Assembly (NCBI GenBank): GCA_025363495.1 | Contig: JANYDR010000007.1 | Span: 1-5,809 of the forward strand | DNA length: 5,809 bases | Reading direction: 5' to 3' | DNA from: Cyclobacteriaceae bacterium | GTDB taxonomy: Bacteria; Bacteroidota; Bacteroidia; Cytophagales; Cyclobacteriaceae | In this document: one piece after another, positions 1-5,699 of the stretch | Layout of the letters: each line of letters opens with the position of its first letter | Position numbering within the stretch: the first letter of the stretch is position 1 | The notes under the pieces: model-generated | Databases searched by the model: none | What the model saw: only the letters and a program-made list of their open reading frames with translations | Told to the model about the DNA's origin: nothing | Program-made: the position numbers and the translations under genes

Positions 1-124
1 GGTTCTTATCTGGAGCGGGGAAAAGATTACGTTGAGGTTAGGCTATGATAAAAATAAGAAGCTTACTGAAATGGTGTTCCTCGATTTGAAGAATAAGCTG
101 GATAAGTTGAAGGAGGAGTTTTAG
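1..124 (+). CDS. C-terminal end of an unidentified protein (partial)
   Basis: An open frame beginning with the codon at base 2 runs 40 codons to a TAG stop at 122-124; its 5' part lies outside the window. The visible tail starts VLIWSGEKITLRLGYDK and ends in a lysine- and glutamate-rich stretch (KNKLDKLKEEF) likely to form an amphipathic helix. The first half, with alternating hydrophobic residues, looks like beta strands. I do not recognise the family and assign no function. Support for it being a real gene is limited to the open frame, plausible protein-like composition, and its end coinciding with the start of a repeat-rich convergent intergenic region. It converges on rpsA. The stop codon is overlapped by a hairpin at 124-159. 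Confidence 0.6.
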   Translation, partial: VLIWSGEKITLRLGYDKNKKLTEMVFLDLKNKLDKLKEEF

Positions 125-159
125 GTGAATGTTGCCTTCGGCCACAAACGTTATTCACC
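124..159 (+). other. Hairpin overlapping the stop codon of the partial gene
   Basis: GGTGAAT (124-130) can pair perfectly with ATTCACC (153-159), and a small inner hairpin GCC-TTC-GGC sits at 134-142. The structure begins on the last base of the TAG stop. It is not followed by a T-run, so it is not a standard intrinsic terminator. It could stabilise the 3' end of the mRNA or be part of the adjoining repeat element, whose left arm starts at 151. The pairing is seen directly; the role is inferred. Confidence 0.4.
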
Positions 160-317
160 ACAGAGTCGCGGAGGGCACGGAGGTTCCACGGAGAACCTCT
201 GCCTGTCCAGGCGGTAAGACAAAGAATTGCAGTAAATGAAAATATTTTCTTGATCTATAAAGCTTCTTGAATCTGTGTGGATTTACTCCGTGTGCTCCAT
301 GACTCCGTGGTGAATTA
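151..317. repeat. Imperfect inverted-repeat element of the ACCACAGAG type
   Basis: The arm at 151-182 (TTATTCACCACAGAG...) matches the reverse complement of 286-317 at 26 of 32 positions with no gaps. The roughly 100 bases between them hold smaller palindromes: AGGTTC/GAACCT at 181-198 and GCCTG/CAGGC at 201-212. There is no open frame of note. Intergenic copies of 'ACCACAGAG..CGGAG' sequences are common in Bacteroidota and some other phyla; their function is not settled. A related single arm occurs at 2686-2730. Together with the rpsA terminator it fills the 125-429 gap between the two convergent genes. Confidence 0.7.
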
Positions 318-371
318 CATTTAGCGCATTCATGCGCCGCCCTATTAAAAAATCGCCTTGAACCTGCCAGC

Positions 372-407
372 TAAAAAAAAGAAAGGTGGTCCTTTCGAAC
401 CACCTTT
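372..407 (-). terminator. Rho-independent terminator of rpsA
   Basis: Read on the minus strand, AAAGGTGGT (407-399) pairs perfectly with ACCACCTTT (390-382) around an 8-base loop. It is followed at once by a C and eight T residues (381-373). A 9-bp stem plus a U-tract, 22 bases after the rpsA stop, is a textbook intrinsic terminator for the minus strand. On the plus strand the hairpin is followed by ACTTTATTAG, so it would be weak in that direction. Confidence 0.9.
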
Positions 408-429
408 ACTTTATTAGAATAGATATCAA

Positions 430-2475
430 TTACTCAGCCTTATCATCAGAAGCTGCCGCTCCCTTTGATGCTGACATCTTCTCTTTCAAAGCGCTCAACG
501 CTTCCAAATCTCCCAGCGTAGATTTTTCACTCTGCTGATTGATGTTGGCGATGGTCTTGCCCTTAGGCTCAGCCTTCTTCTTAGCAGCTGCTGCCGGCGC
601 TGCTGCCTTTTCTTCTTCAGCTGACCAAAGTGCGCGATGGCTCAATGCAATACGCCTGTCTTCTTTCGAGAACTCCAGAACTTTGAAGTCAAGCGTCTCG
701 CCGATCTCTGTCTTGCTACCATCCTCTTTCGTGAGGTTCTTTGTGGAACAGAAACCTTCAATACCATATTGCAACTCTACAACCATACCCTTTTCGTTTT
801 TATTAACGAGGGTTCCCTTGTGAACTGATCCCACAGAGAAGATCGTTTCAAATGTATCCCATGGGTTCTCTTCAAGGTGCTTATGGCTAAGGGCCAAACG
901 GCGGTTAGTACCATCCAACTCCAATACTTTCACTTCAAGTGTATCTCCTACTTTCACAAACTCTGAAGGATGTTTCACCTTCTTTGTCCAGCTAAGATCT
1001 GATACGTGAACAAGTCCGTCGATACCTTCTTCCAGCTCAAGGAATAATCCGAAGTTGGTAAGGTTACGCACGATTCCTTTATGTGTTGTTCCTACTGCAT
1101 ATTTAGTAAGCACATCCTGACGTGTCCAAGGATCTTCAGTCAATTGCTTAATGCCAAGTGACATCTTGCGCTCAGTACGATCAATTGTCAATACAACCGC
1201 TTCGATCATATCTCCAACCTTGATGAAATCCTGTGGATTTCTCAAATGCTGTGACCAGCTCATTTCACTTACGTGAATCAAGCCTTCCACTCCAGGCTGC
1301 AATTCAAGGAACGCACCGTAATCGGCTACGTTCACAATCTTGCCCTTCACCTTTGAACCAATTTGTATGTCGGCTGCGAGTGATTCCCAAGGATGAGGCG
1401 TGAGTTGCTTCATACCAAGTGAGATACGTTTCTTATCGTGATCGAAGTCCAGAACAACAACTTTCACAGTCTGGTCGAGTTTCAACAACTCTTCCGGATG
1501 TGCAATACGTCCCCATGAAATATCTGTGATGTGGAGCAATCCATCAACACCACCAAGGTCGATGAATACACCGAAGTTGGTCATGTTCTTGATCACACCT
1601 TCCAATACTTGTCCCTTATCAAGGTTCGTAAGGATGGCTGCCTTTTGTTGTTCAAGATCTTTCTCGATCAACACCTTGTGAGATACGACTACGTTGTCAT
1701 TTGTGTAGTTAATCTTCACAACCTTCACCTCGATGTTCTTATTAACATAAATATCGAAGTCGCGGATAGGCTTCACGTCGATTTGTGAACCAGGTAAGAA
1801 CGCCTCGATACCAAAGACGTCTACAATCAAACCACCCTTTGTTCTGCGCTTTACAAAACCTTCGATGATCTCATCTTTATCCAATGCTGTCTGAACATAT
1901 TCCCAACCCTTTACAAGTTTCGCTTTTCTGCGTGAGAGAACTAATTGTCCCATCGCATTTTCGCGCTCTTCAATAAAGAGGTCGACCATGTCACCGATTT
2001 TTAAATTCGGCATATCTTTAAATTCTGCCAGTGGCACGAGTCCGTCTGACTTGAATCCAATATTCAAAATCACGTCGCGGTTGTTGATACCTACCACGCT
2101 GCCTTTTACTACTTCGCTGTTGTTTACTGTAGCAACGGTGCCAGAGTAAAGTTTAAGCAAGTTGTCACGGTCGCTGGTATTGTAACCTTCGCCGAAACCT
2201 CTGCGCTCAAATGCATCCCAGTCGAAACCTTCCAGGGATACTGCACCTGTTGAAGCACTCTTACGGGCGGTAACATCACGCACAACGCGGCTGATACCTT
2301 CTTCTTCTTCAGCACGCTTCTGCGCCTTGAAGGCAGCAAGTTCGTCCTGTTCCAGCTCAACTTCTGCTGTTTTTACATCCACATCAGCATCCGCACCTTT
2401 TACAGCGAGAGGCTTCTTTGGAGCGTCTGTTTTGGTGGCCTTATGATCACCACCCTTTTTTTCAACTTTAGCCAT
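430..2475 (-). CDS. rpsA: 30S ribosomal protein S1
   Basis: This 681-residue protein is ribosomal protein S1, which binds mRNA and helps deliver it to the 30S subunit. It has six S1/OB-fold RNA-binding repeats at about residues 121-183, 202-267, 288-356, 373-443, 460-531 and 548-613. Repeats 3, 4 and 5 carry the clear core motif (DGLLHITDISW, EGLIHVSEMSW, DGLVHVSDLSW), with the NFGVF/YGAFL/NFGLF strand before it; repeats 1, 2 and 6 are more divergent, as is usual. It is longer than the 557-residue E. coli protein because of a charged N-terminal extension (about 1-80) and an Ala/Lys-rich tail (about 618-681) ending with an LGDLEALSALKEKM segment. The start at 2475 is preceded in frame by a TAG six codons upstream, so it cannot be extended far. 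No good Shine-Dalgarno is seen. It has its own promoter and terminator and is probably monocistronic. Confidence 0.98.
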   Translation of the reverse strand: MAKVEKKGGDHKATKTDAPKKPLAVKGADADVDVKTAEVELEQDELAAFKAQKRAEEEEGISRVVRDVTARKSASTGAVSLEGFDWDAFERRGFGEGYNTSDRDNLLKLYSGTVATVNNSEVVKGSVVGINNRDVILNIGFKSDGLVPLAEFKDMPNLKIGDMVDLFIEERENAMGQLVLSRRKAKLVKGWEYVQTALDKDEIIEGFVKRRTKGGLIVDVFGIEAFLPGSQIDVKPIRDFDIYVNKNIEVKVVKINYTNDNVVVSHKVLIEKDLEQQKAAILTNLDKGQVLEGVIKNMTNFGVFIDLGGVDGLLHITDISWGRIAHPEELLKLDQTVKVVVLDFDHDKKRISLGMKQLTPHPWESLAADIQIGSKVKGKIVNVADYGAFLELQPGVEGLIHVSEMSWSQHLRNPQDFIKVGDMIEAVVLTIDRTERKMSLGIKQLTEDPWTRQDVLTKYAVGTTHKGIVRNLTNFGLFLELEEGIDGLVHVSDLSWTKKVKHPSEFVKVGDTLEVKVLELDGTNRRLALSHKHLEENPWDTFETIFSVGSVHKGTLVNKNEKGMVVELQYGIEGFCSTKNLTKEDGSKTEIGETLDFKVLEFSKEDRRIALSHRALWSAEEEKAAAPAAAAKKKAEPKGKTIANINQQSEKSTLGDLEALSALKEKMSASKGAAASDDKAE

Positions 2476-2580
2476 ACAATTTGCCCTATTCTACATGCAA
2501 CGGGCGGGCGCGTCCGCAGCAAATTTGTTTGTAATGCCTTCCTGAAACCAATCAGGAGGGGTTTCCCACTTTAAACAAGG
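2476..2580 (-). promoter_or_regulatory. rpsA 5' leader with a stable hairpin
   Basis: If transcription starts about seven bases after the -7 element, the rpsA leader is about 105 nt. In it, CCCTCCTGA (2560-2552) can pair with TCAGGAAGG (2545-2537) around TTGGTT, giving eight pairs with one C/A mismatch. Just upstream, GGGAAACCC (2567-2559) can form a small hairpin that uses some of the same C residues, so the two folds compete. E. coli rpsA is autoregulated through its structured leader; a similar role here is inference only. A start-stop ATGTAG lies at 2496-2491. Confidence 0.4.
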
Positions 2581-2586
2581 GGGCCG

Positions 2587-2615
2587 CAAATGTAGTGAAA
2601 TTTTGGAAAAAGAGG
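2587..2615 (-). promoter_or_regulatory. Bacteroidota-type promoter of rpsA
   Basis: On the minus strand TACATTTG (2594-2587) matches the TAnnTTTG -7 consensus of the Bacteroidota primary sigma factor exactly, and is followed by a GC-rich CGGCCCCC stretch. A T-rich block (CTTTTTCC, around 2612-2605) lies at roughly the distance of the -33 element but is not a clean TTTG. The position, 112 bases upstream of the rpsA ATG, suits a ribosomal protein gene with its own leader. The start site is inferred to be near 2580. Confidence 0.65.
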
Positions 2616-2661
2616 ATGTGAGGATGGGTTTTGAGCGGAGGCTATTGACGAGAATAAGACC

Positions 2662-2684
2662 TGCCCATTCCCTTCGGGCGGGCA
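2662..2684. repeat. GC-rich hairpin (TGCCC...GGGCA)
   Basis: TGCCC (2662-2666) pairs with GGGCA (2680-2684), and inside it CCC (2670-2672) pairs with GGG (2676-2678) around a TTC loop. It stands just upstream of the rpsA promoter and directly beside the 2686-2730 repeat. Similar GGGCGGGC text recurs at 2502-2511. It has no T-run and is best regarded as a small intergenic palindrome of unknown role. Confidence 0.45.
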
Positions 2685-2685
2685 A

Positions 2686-2730
2686 TTAACCGCGGAGATA
2701 GCGGAGGAATGCACGCAAAGATCGCTAAGT
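2686..2730. repeat. Single-arm copy of the ACCACAGAG/CGGAGG repeat family
   Basis: The segment TTAACCGCGGAGATAGCGG and its continuation GCACGCAAAGATCGCTAAG resemble the arm at 151-182. Both read ACC, R-C-R-GAG, three bases, CGGAGG, then GCACG and an AG-rich end, with a 3-base insertion in this copy. No matching inverted arm was found nearby. It lies between the TolC-like gene and the rpsA promoter. Family membership rests on comparing these two copies and on general knowledge of such Bacteroidota repeats. Confidence 0.5.
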
Positions 2731-2747
2731 TTAATGCGGAATTTGAG

Positions 2748-2777
2748 GGCCTGCTTCGCAAGTGAGAAGCAAAAGCC
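2748..2777 (-). terminator. Hairpin after the TolC-like gene, weak terminator candidate
   Basis: Three bases after the TolC-like stop, the minus strand reads GGC-TTT-TGCTTC, an 8-base loop, then GAAGCA-GCC or GG. TGCTTC (2771-2766) pairs perfectly with GAAGCA (2757-2752), and an outer GGC/GCC (2777-2775 with 2750-2748) can add three pairs. No U-tract follows (CTCAAATTCC), so termination would have to be weak or factor-assisted. The pairing is seen; the role is inferred from position. Confidence 0.35.
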
Positions 2778-2780
2778 GAC

Positions 2781-4241
2781 TTACTTATCTAGGTCCTCCG
2801 CCTTAAGTGTGCCAACTGCATATTCAATAGATATCCTTTGGAACACAAGTCGATATTCTGCCTGTGCCTTATCTGTTTCAGCCTGAACATAGACCCTGTT
2901 CGCGTTCGTAAAGTCAACAAAATTTGTAACGCCGAGATTATAGCGTTCTGTTTCAAGTTCAAGAGCAATTCTTGCCGCGGTCAATTTATCAACGCTAATA
3001 CTGAAAGCTTTTTTTGCTCCCTCAAAATTTCTTACCGATCGGATCACGTCATTCTTGATTTGATACTCAAGGTTCTTTCTGGTCCACTGACTATTCTCAT
3101 AAATAACTTTTTGTTGTTTATAGGTAGTCCGGCTTTGAAAACCATTAAACACATTGATTGACAATTGCACACCATATTGTTTGTAGGCGTTGTTTTGACG
3201 AAACTGTTCACTGAAAGGTCGGGCGACTGATGGGTTTGCCACCCTTGAAGATTTTTCAACCGATCCGATGCCATATCCTGTAGGCGATGTAGGATCAACG
3301 ATTATTATCGACTGTGAAGTAACGGAAGTAACTGAGTCCGGAACATTATGTTGATAATTGTAAGAAGATCCGTATTGTCCAAAAGCATATAATGTGGGCA
3401 TCATTAAACCTTTGGCCGCCGCAGTTGCAAAACGTGCTGCTGATTCTTGCTTAACGGCTCTCAGATAGTCGCCTCTGGATGACTTCGCCCTTTCAGACAA
3501 GGTCTCAATATCAAGTGAATCACCGTACCCGAGAGCAGTTAAGTCCCATGCCGGTCTTTCAACCTCGTATTGCTCGTTAGGGTCAATCAAAAGTGTTTGC
3601 GTTAACGTAGTCCTGTCGTTATTCAAGGTGATCTCCGCATTAACCATTAGTAACTCTGCACCTTTTGTCAATGCGTCCTGGTTGTACTCGTCCACGGGTG
3701 AACGTGCACCTAACGCCACTTGTTCCTTAACCTGATCAAGCTGTTTAGCCAGAGCAACAAAATTTTCCTTGGCGATTTTCAATAACTCAACGTCAAGCAT
3801 TACTTGCAAATACTGAGTTGACACTGTGTTGATCACATCTTGTGCGGTACGATTAACAAAGTAAACCTGTGCATCCAGCGCGTTATGATATTGCCTTATC
3901 TGATTAATGCGGTTGAAGCCGCTGAATAAATTAAGCTGCGCGAAGATGTTACCATTGACGTTATCGCGAATACCATTGACTACCGTTCCCGTTTGATTGT
4001 TGAACGAATTACCATTGTATTGCGATGCAGCGCTATTAATTGTTATAGAAGGACCAATACCCGCAAGGCTTGCTACCTTTTGCATTTGACTATATTCCAG
4101 ATTATTCTTCTGCTGATTGAGAAGTACACTGTTCTGAGTTGCAATTTTAACCGCATCCTGAAAAGTCAAAATCTTTGTTTGTGCACTTGCACTAAAGATC
4201 CCAGCACCAACTACTGTTAATAAAATAATAATTCGCTTCAT
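2781..4241 (-). CDS. TolC-family outer-membrane efflux protein
   Basis: The 486-residue product is an outer-membrane factor, the trimeric channel that carries substrates from a periplasmic adaptor and inner-membrane pump to the outside. MKRIIILLTVVGAGIFSASA is a clear signal peptide with cleavage expected before Gln21. The mature part shows the two-fold repeat of the family: LTFQDAV at 25-31, a first strand-plus-loop QLNLFSGF (102-109) and its second-half counterpart QLSINVFNGF (359-368), each followed by long helices, and the C-terminal ERYNLGVTNFVDFTNAN motif (432-448). A Ser/Thr/Val-rich stretch at about 299-350 sits where the second outer beta hairpin is expected. I chose the start at 4241 because upstream in-frame ATGs add residues overlapping the ATPase gene and would displace the signal peptide. 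It begins 19 bases after the ATPase stop, implying co-transcription. The substrate cannot be predicted. Confidence 0.94.
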   Translation of the reverse strand: MKRIIILLTVVGAGIFSASAQTKILTFQDAVKIATQNSVLLNQQKNNLEYSQMQKVASLAGIGPSITINSAASQYNGNSFNNQTGTVVNGIRDNVNGNIFAQLNLFSGFNRINQIRQYHNALDAQVYFVNRTAQDVINTVSTQYLQVMLDVELLKIAKENFVALAKQLDQVKEQVALGARSPVDEYNQDALTKGAELLMVNAEITLNNDRTTLTQTLLIDPNEQYEVERPAWDLTALGYGDSLDIETLSERAKSSRGDYLRAVKQESAARFATAAAKGLMMPTLYAFGQYGSSYNYQHNVPDSVTSVTSQSIIIVDPTSPTGYGIGSVEKSSRVANPSVARPFSEQFRQNNAYKQYGVQLSINVFNGFQSRTTYKQQKVIYENSQWTRKNLEYQIKNDVIRSVRNFEGAKKAFSISVDKLTAARIALELETERYNLGVTNFVDFTNANRVYVQAETDKAQAEYRLVFQRISIEYAVGTLKAEDLDK

Positions 4242-4260
4242 GCCTTTTAAAATTGTCTTT

Positions 4261-4938
4261 TTACTTAACCAACTCATCCGAGTCAATCGTTCCATCCACC
4301 ACTGTCACAATTCGCTTACCACGTCTTGCATTTTCTTCTGAGTGAGTCACTTGTATGATTGTAATCCCTTCTTCATTCAGTTTTTGAAAAATATCCATGA
4401 TACGTTTTCCCTGATCTGAATGGAGATTACCTGTCGGCTCATCGGCAAGCAATAGTTTTGGTTCCCCTACGATTGCACGGGCAATGCCTACTAATTGTTG
4501 CTGACCACCGCTAAGTTGTTCAGGAAATAAATCTTTCTTCGCTACCATGCTGAAGCGATCAAGCAATTCAGCTACCATGCTTTTGCGCTGACTTCCGCTA
4601 ACTCCCTTATATAAAAGTGGCGTCTCAATATTTTCATATACGGTCAGTTCATCAATGAGGTGATACGCCTGGAAGATGAAACCAATGTAATTTTTATGCA
4701 TCTCGCTTTTCTGACGCTCTTTCATTTTATGAACAGGCTCGTCGAAAAAATAGTACTCTCCTGCTGAAGGCTCATCCAACATTCCAATAATATTCATGAG
4801 CGATGACTTGCCCGCCCCGCTGGGTCCCATAATGGTCAGGAATTCTCCCTGCTGCACCTCCAGGTCGATGCTCTTGAGAATGAATGTCCGCTGAAAGCGT
4901 GAGTCAATGTACTTGTCAATGTTCTGAAGTTTGATCAT
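4261..4938 (-). CDS. ABC transporter ATP-binding protein, MacB/LolD type
   Basis: The 225-residue protein is a stand-alone nucleotide-binding subunit that would drive an inner-membrane permease by ATP hydrolysis. It has the full set of motifs: Walker A GPSGAGKS (38-45), Q-loop Gln90, signature LSGGQQQ (142-148), Walker B LLLADE (162-167) with catalytic Glu167, and H-loop His199. The size, IGMLDEPSAGEY after Walker A, and DEPTGNL after Walker B point to the MacB/LolD/FtsE branch, whose partners are FtsX-like permeases. Two positions differ from the usual branch consensus: Leu149 where QQQRVAIARA has Arg, and His173 where GNLDS has Asp. No permease or adaptor gene is in the window; the TolC-like gene follows 19 bases downstream. 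The leader before the ATG is A-rich (CCCCAAAAAGAA) rather than a Shine-Dalgarno at normal spacing. A cognate promoter was not identified. Confidence 0.95.
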   Translation of the reverse strand: MIKLQNIDKYIDSRFQRTFILKSIDLEVQQGEFLTIMGPSGAGKSSLMNIIGMLDEPSAGEYYFFDEPVHKMKERQKSEMHKNYIGFIFQAYHLIDELTVYENIETPLLYKGVSGSQRKSMVAELLDRFSMVAKKDLFPEQLSGGQQQLVGIARAIVGEPKLLLADEPTGNLHSDQGKRIMDIFQKLNEEGITIIQVTHSEENARRGKRIVTVVDGTIDSDELVK

Positions 4939-4946
4939 TTCTTTTT

Positions 4947-4960
4947 GGGGTTATGCCTCC
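4947..4960. repeat. Short GC-rich palindrome upstream of the ATPase gene
   Basis: GCCTCCCGGCAGGC is a near-palindrome: GCCT pairs with AGGC, with one C/C mismatch and a C-G pair inside. A second CCCGGG palindrome follows at 4977-4982. GCCTGCCGGC-type palindromes are frequent in Bacteroidota intergenic DNA. It sits 9 bases upstream of the ATPase start, so it would lie in the leader of that mRNA. Its function is unknown. Confidence 0.35.
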
Positions 4961-5104
4961 CGGCAGGCAGTCTATCCCGGGTCCGTAATGCCAATAATAA
5001 TGCCATCTGCATTTCTTCCATTAGACGGCAATTTGTAAGATTAGTTGTGTAAAATACGTCCGGGAGTGAAAAAAGGTGTCCGGTTGCGAACGTTGGAGCC
5101 GGGA

Positions 5105-5200
5105 AGCGGTAAACAGTAATCGGTAATCGGTGTCGCAGTGATACGAAGGCGATTACCGCTAAGTTTGCCAGAACCACTGATTACTGATTACCGATACTGA
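5105..5200. repeat. CGGTAATC inverted-repeat element
   Basis: CAGTAATCGGTAATCGGT beginning at 5114 is mirrored by CTGATTACTGATTACCGAT at about 5177-5195, and AGCGGTAA (5105-5112) is mirrored exactly by TTACCGCT (5153-5160). The motif GGTAATC or its complement therefore occurs several times on both strands within 96 bases, and the element could fold into a branched structure. Translated, it gives the 'RLPITVYR' text of a spurious open frame. It occupies most of the gap between the OmpA-like gene and the ATPase gene. Confidence 0.6.
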
Positions 5201-5228
5201 TTTAACGATCACACAGCAAAGGCTTAGC

Positions 5229-5630
5229 TTAAAACACAATCGGTCGTAAGATAACATCCACCCTTCTATTCATAATCATCCCCTCATAAGTATCATTCTT
5301 ATACACCGGGTTCTCAACGCCCCAATCCTTCGTATGGATCATTTTTTCCGGAACGTCTTTTTGAAGCAGGATGCCAAAAACGGCTTCACTACGCAAATGC
5401 GAAAGCATCTGGTTGTATTTTTTGCTTCCTATATTGTCGGTGTGACTGATCAATTGTATTTCGTATTTATCCAGCAGATTTGGAATAGAATCAAGCCAAT
5501 GCCCAAGATCAGCCGCCTGGTATTCATCAATATAATAGCTTCCTCCATCAAAATAAATACTCTTGCGGATCTCGTCCTGAGCGTAGAGCGAACTGGTTAT
5601 CAGCAGAAAAAGCAGCGTGAACCGGGGCAT
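5229..5630 (-). CDS. Small exported OmpA-domain protein
   Basis: The 133-residue product is a signal peptide (MPRFTLLFLLITSSLYA, cleavage before Gln18) followed almost directly by one OmpA C-terminal-like domain, which binds peptidoglycan non-covalently. The domain runs from SIYFDGGSYYID (24-35) through SHTDNIGSKKYNQMLSHLR (62-80) to MNRRVDVIL (120-128). Asp65 and Arg80, spaced as the two residues that contact diaminopimelate in Acinetobacter OmpA, are both present; the usual Gly before HTD is Ser62. There is no lipobox Cys, barrel or second domain, so it should be a soluble periplasmic protein. I chose the start at 5630 because it places the signal peptide at the N-terminus; an upstream in-frame ATG at 5693 would add 21 residues of repeat-like DNA. 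It is on the same strand as the ATPase gene but 290 bases away, so a shared transcript is uncertain. Confidence 0.88.
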   Translation of the reverse strand: MPRFTLLFLLITSSLYAQDEIRKSIYFDGGSYYIDEYQAADLGHWLDSIPNLLDKYEIQLISHTDNIGSKKYNQMLSHLRSEAVFGILLQKDVPEKMIHTKDWGVENPVYKNDTYEGMIMNRRVDVILRPIVF

Positions 5631-5699
5631 GGATAAAGTTACGAAAAACGGAAGAGATCCCGGATGCCAGTTGCAGGTTACCGGGCGGCTCACTGCTGA

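Noticed and set aside
151..317. Possible CRISPR array or attachment site in the repeat-rich convergent gap.
   Set aside because: The repeats are inverted, not direct, with only two arms and no regularly spaced units. No integrase or cas gene is in the window.
539..828. Two plus-strand open frames antisense to rpsA.
   Set aside because: They lie wholly within the strongly supported S1 coding region in the opposite strand and look like shadow frames.
2491..2685. A 64-codon minus-strand open frame upstream of rpsA.
   Set aside because: It starts inside a repeat-like hairpin upstream of the predicted rpsA promoter, runs through the promoter and leader, and shows no recognisable motif.
2838..3161. 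A 107-codon plus-strand open frame antisense to the TolC-like gene.
   Set aside because: It is a shadow of the TolC-like gene; its cysteine-rich, low-complexity translation shows no family features.
4242..4295. An 18-residue N-terminal extension of the TolC-like protein.
   Set aside because: It would overlap the end of the ATPase gene in another frame and would bury a clear signal peptide that starts at the ATG at 4241.
4935..5177. An 80-codon minus-strand open frame whose stop overlaps the ATPase start as ATGA, including a 28-codon version starting MEEMQMALLLAL.
   Set aside because: Its first part is a translation of the GGTAATC repeat and its last part of the GC-rich palindrome. Composition is not protein-like and no domain is visible. 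The ATGA overlap could arise by chance; only a possible leader peptide remains, without further support.
5206..5228. A minus-strand TAAGCCTTTG sequence resembling a -7 promoter element.
   Set aside because: The spacing between TA and TTTG is four bases rather than two, and no -33 element is evident, so it was not called as a promoter.
5631..5693. A 21-residue N-terminal extension of the OmpA-like protein.
   Set aside because: The signal peptide MPRFTLLFLLITSSLYA begins at 5630; the extension would put it internal, and its DNA shows repeat-like palindromes.
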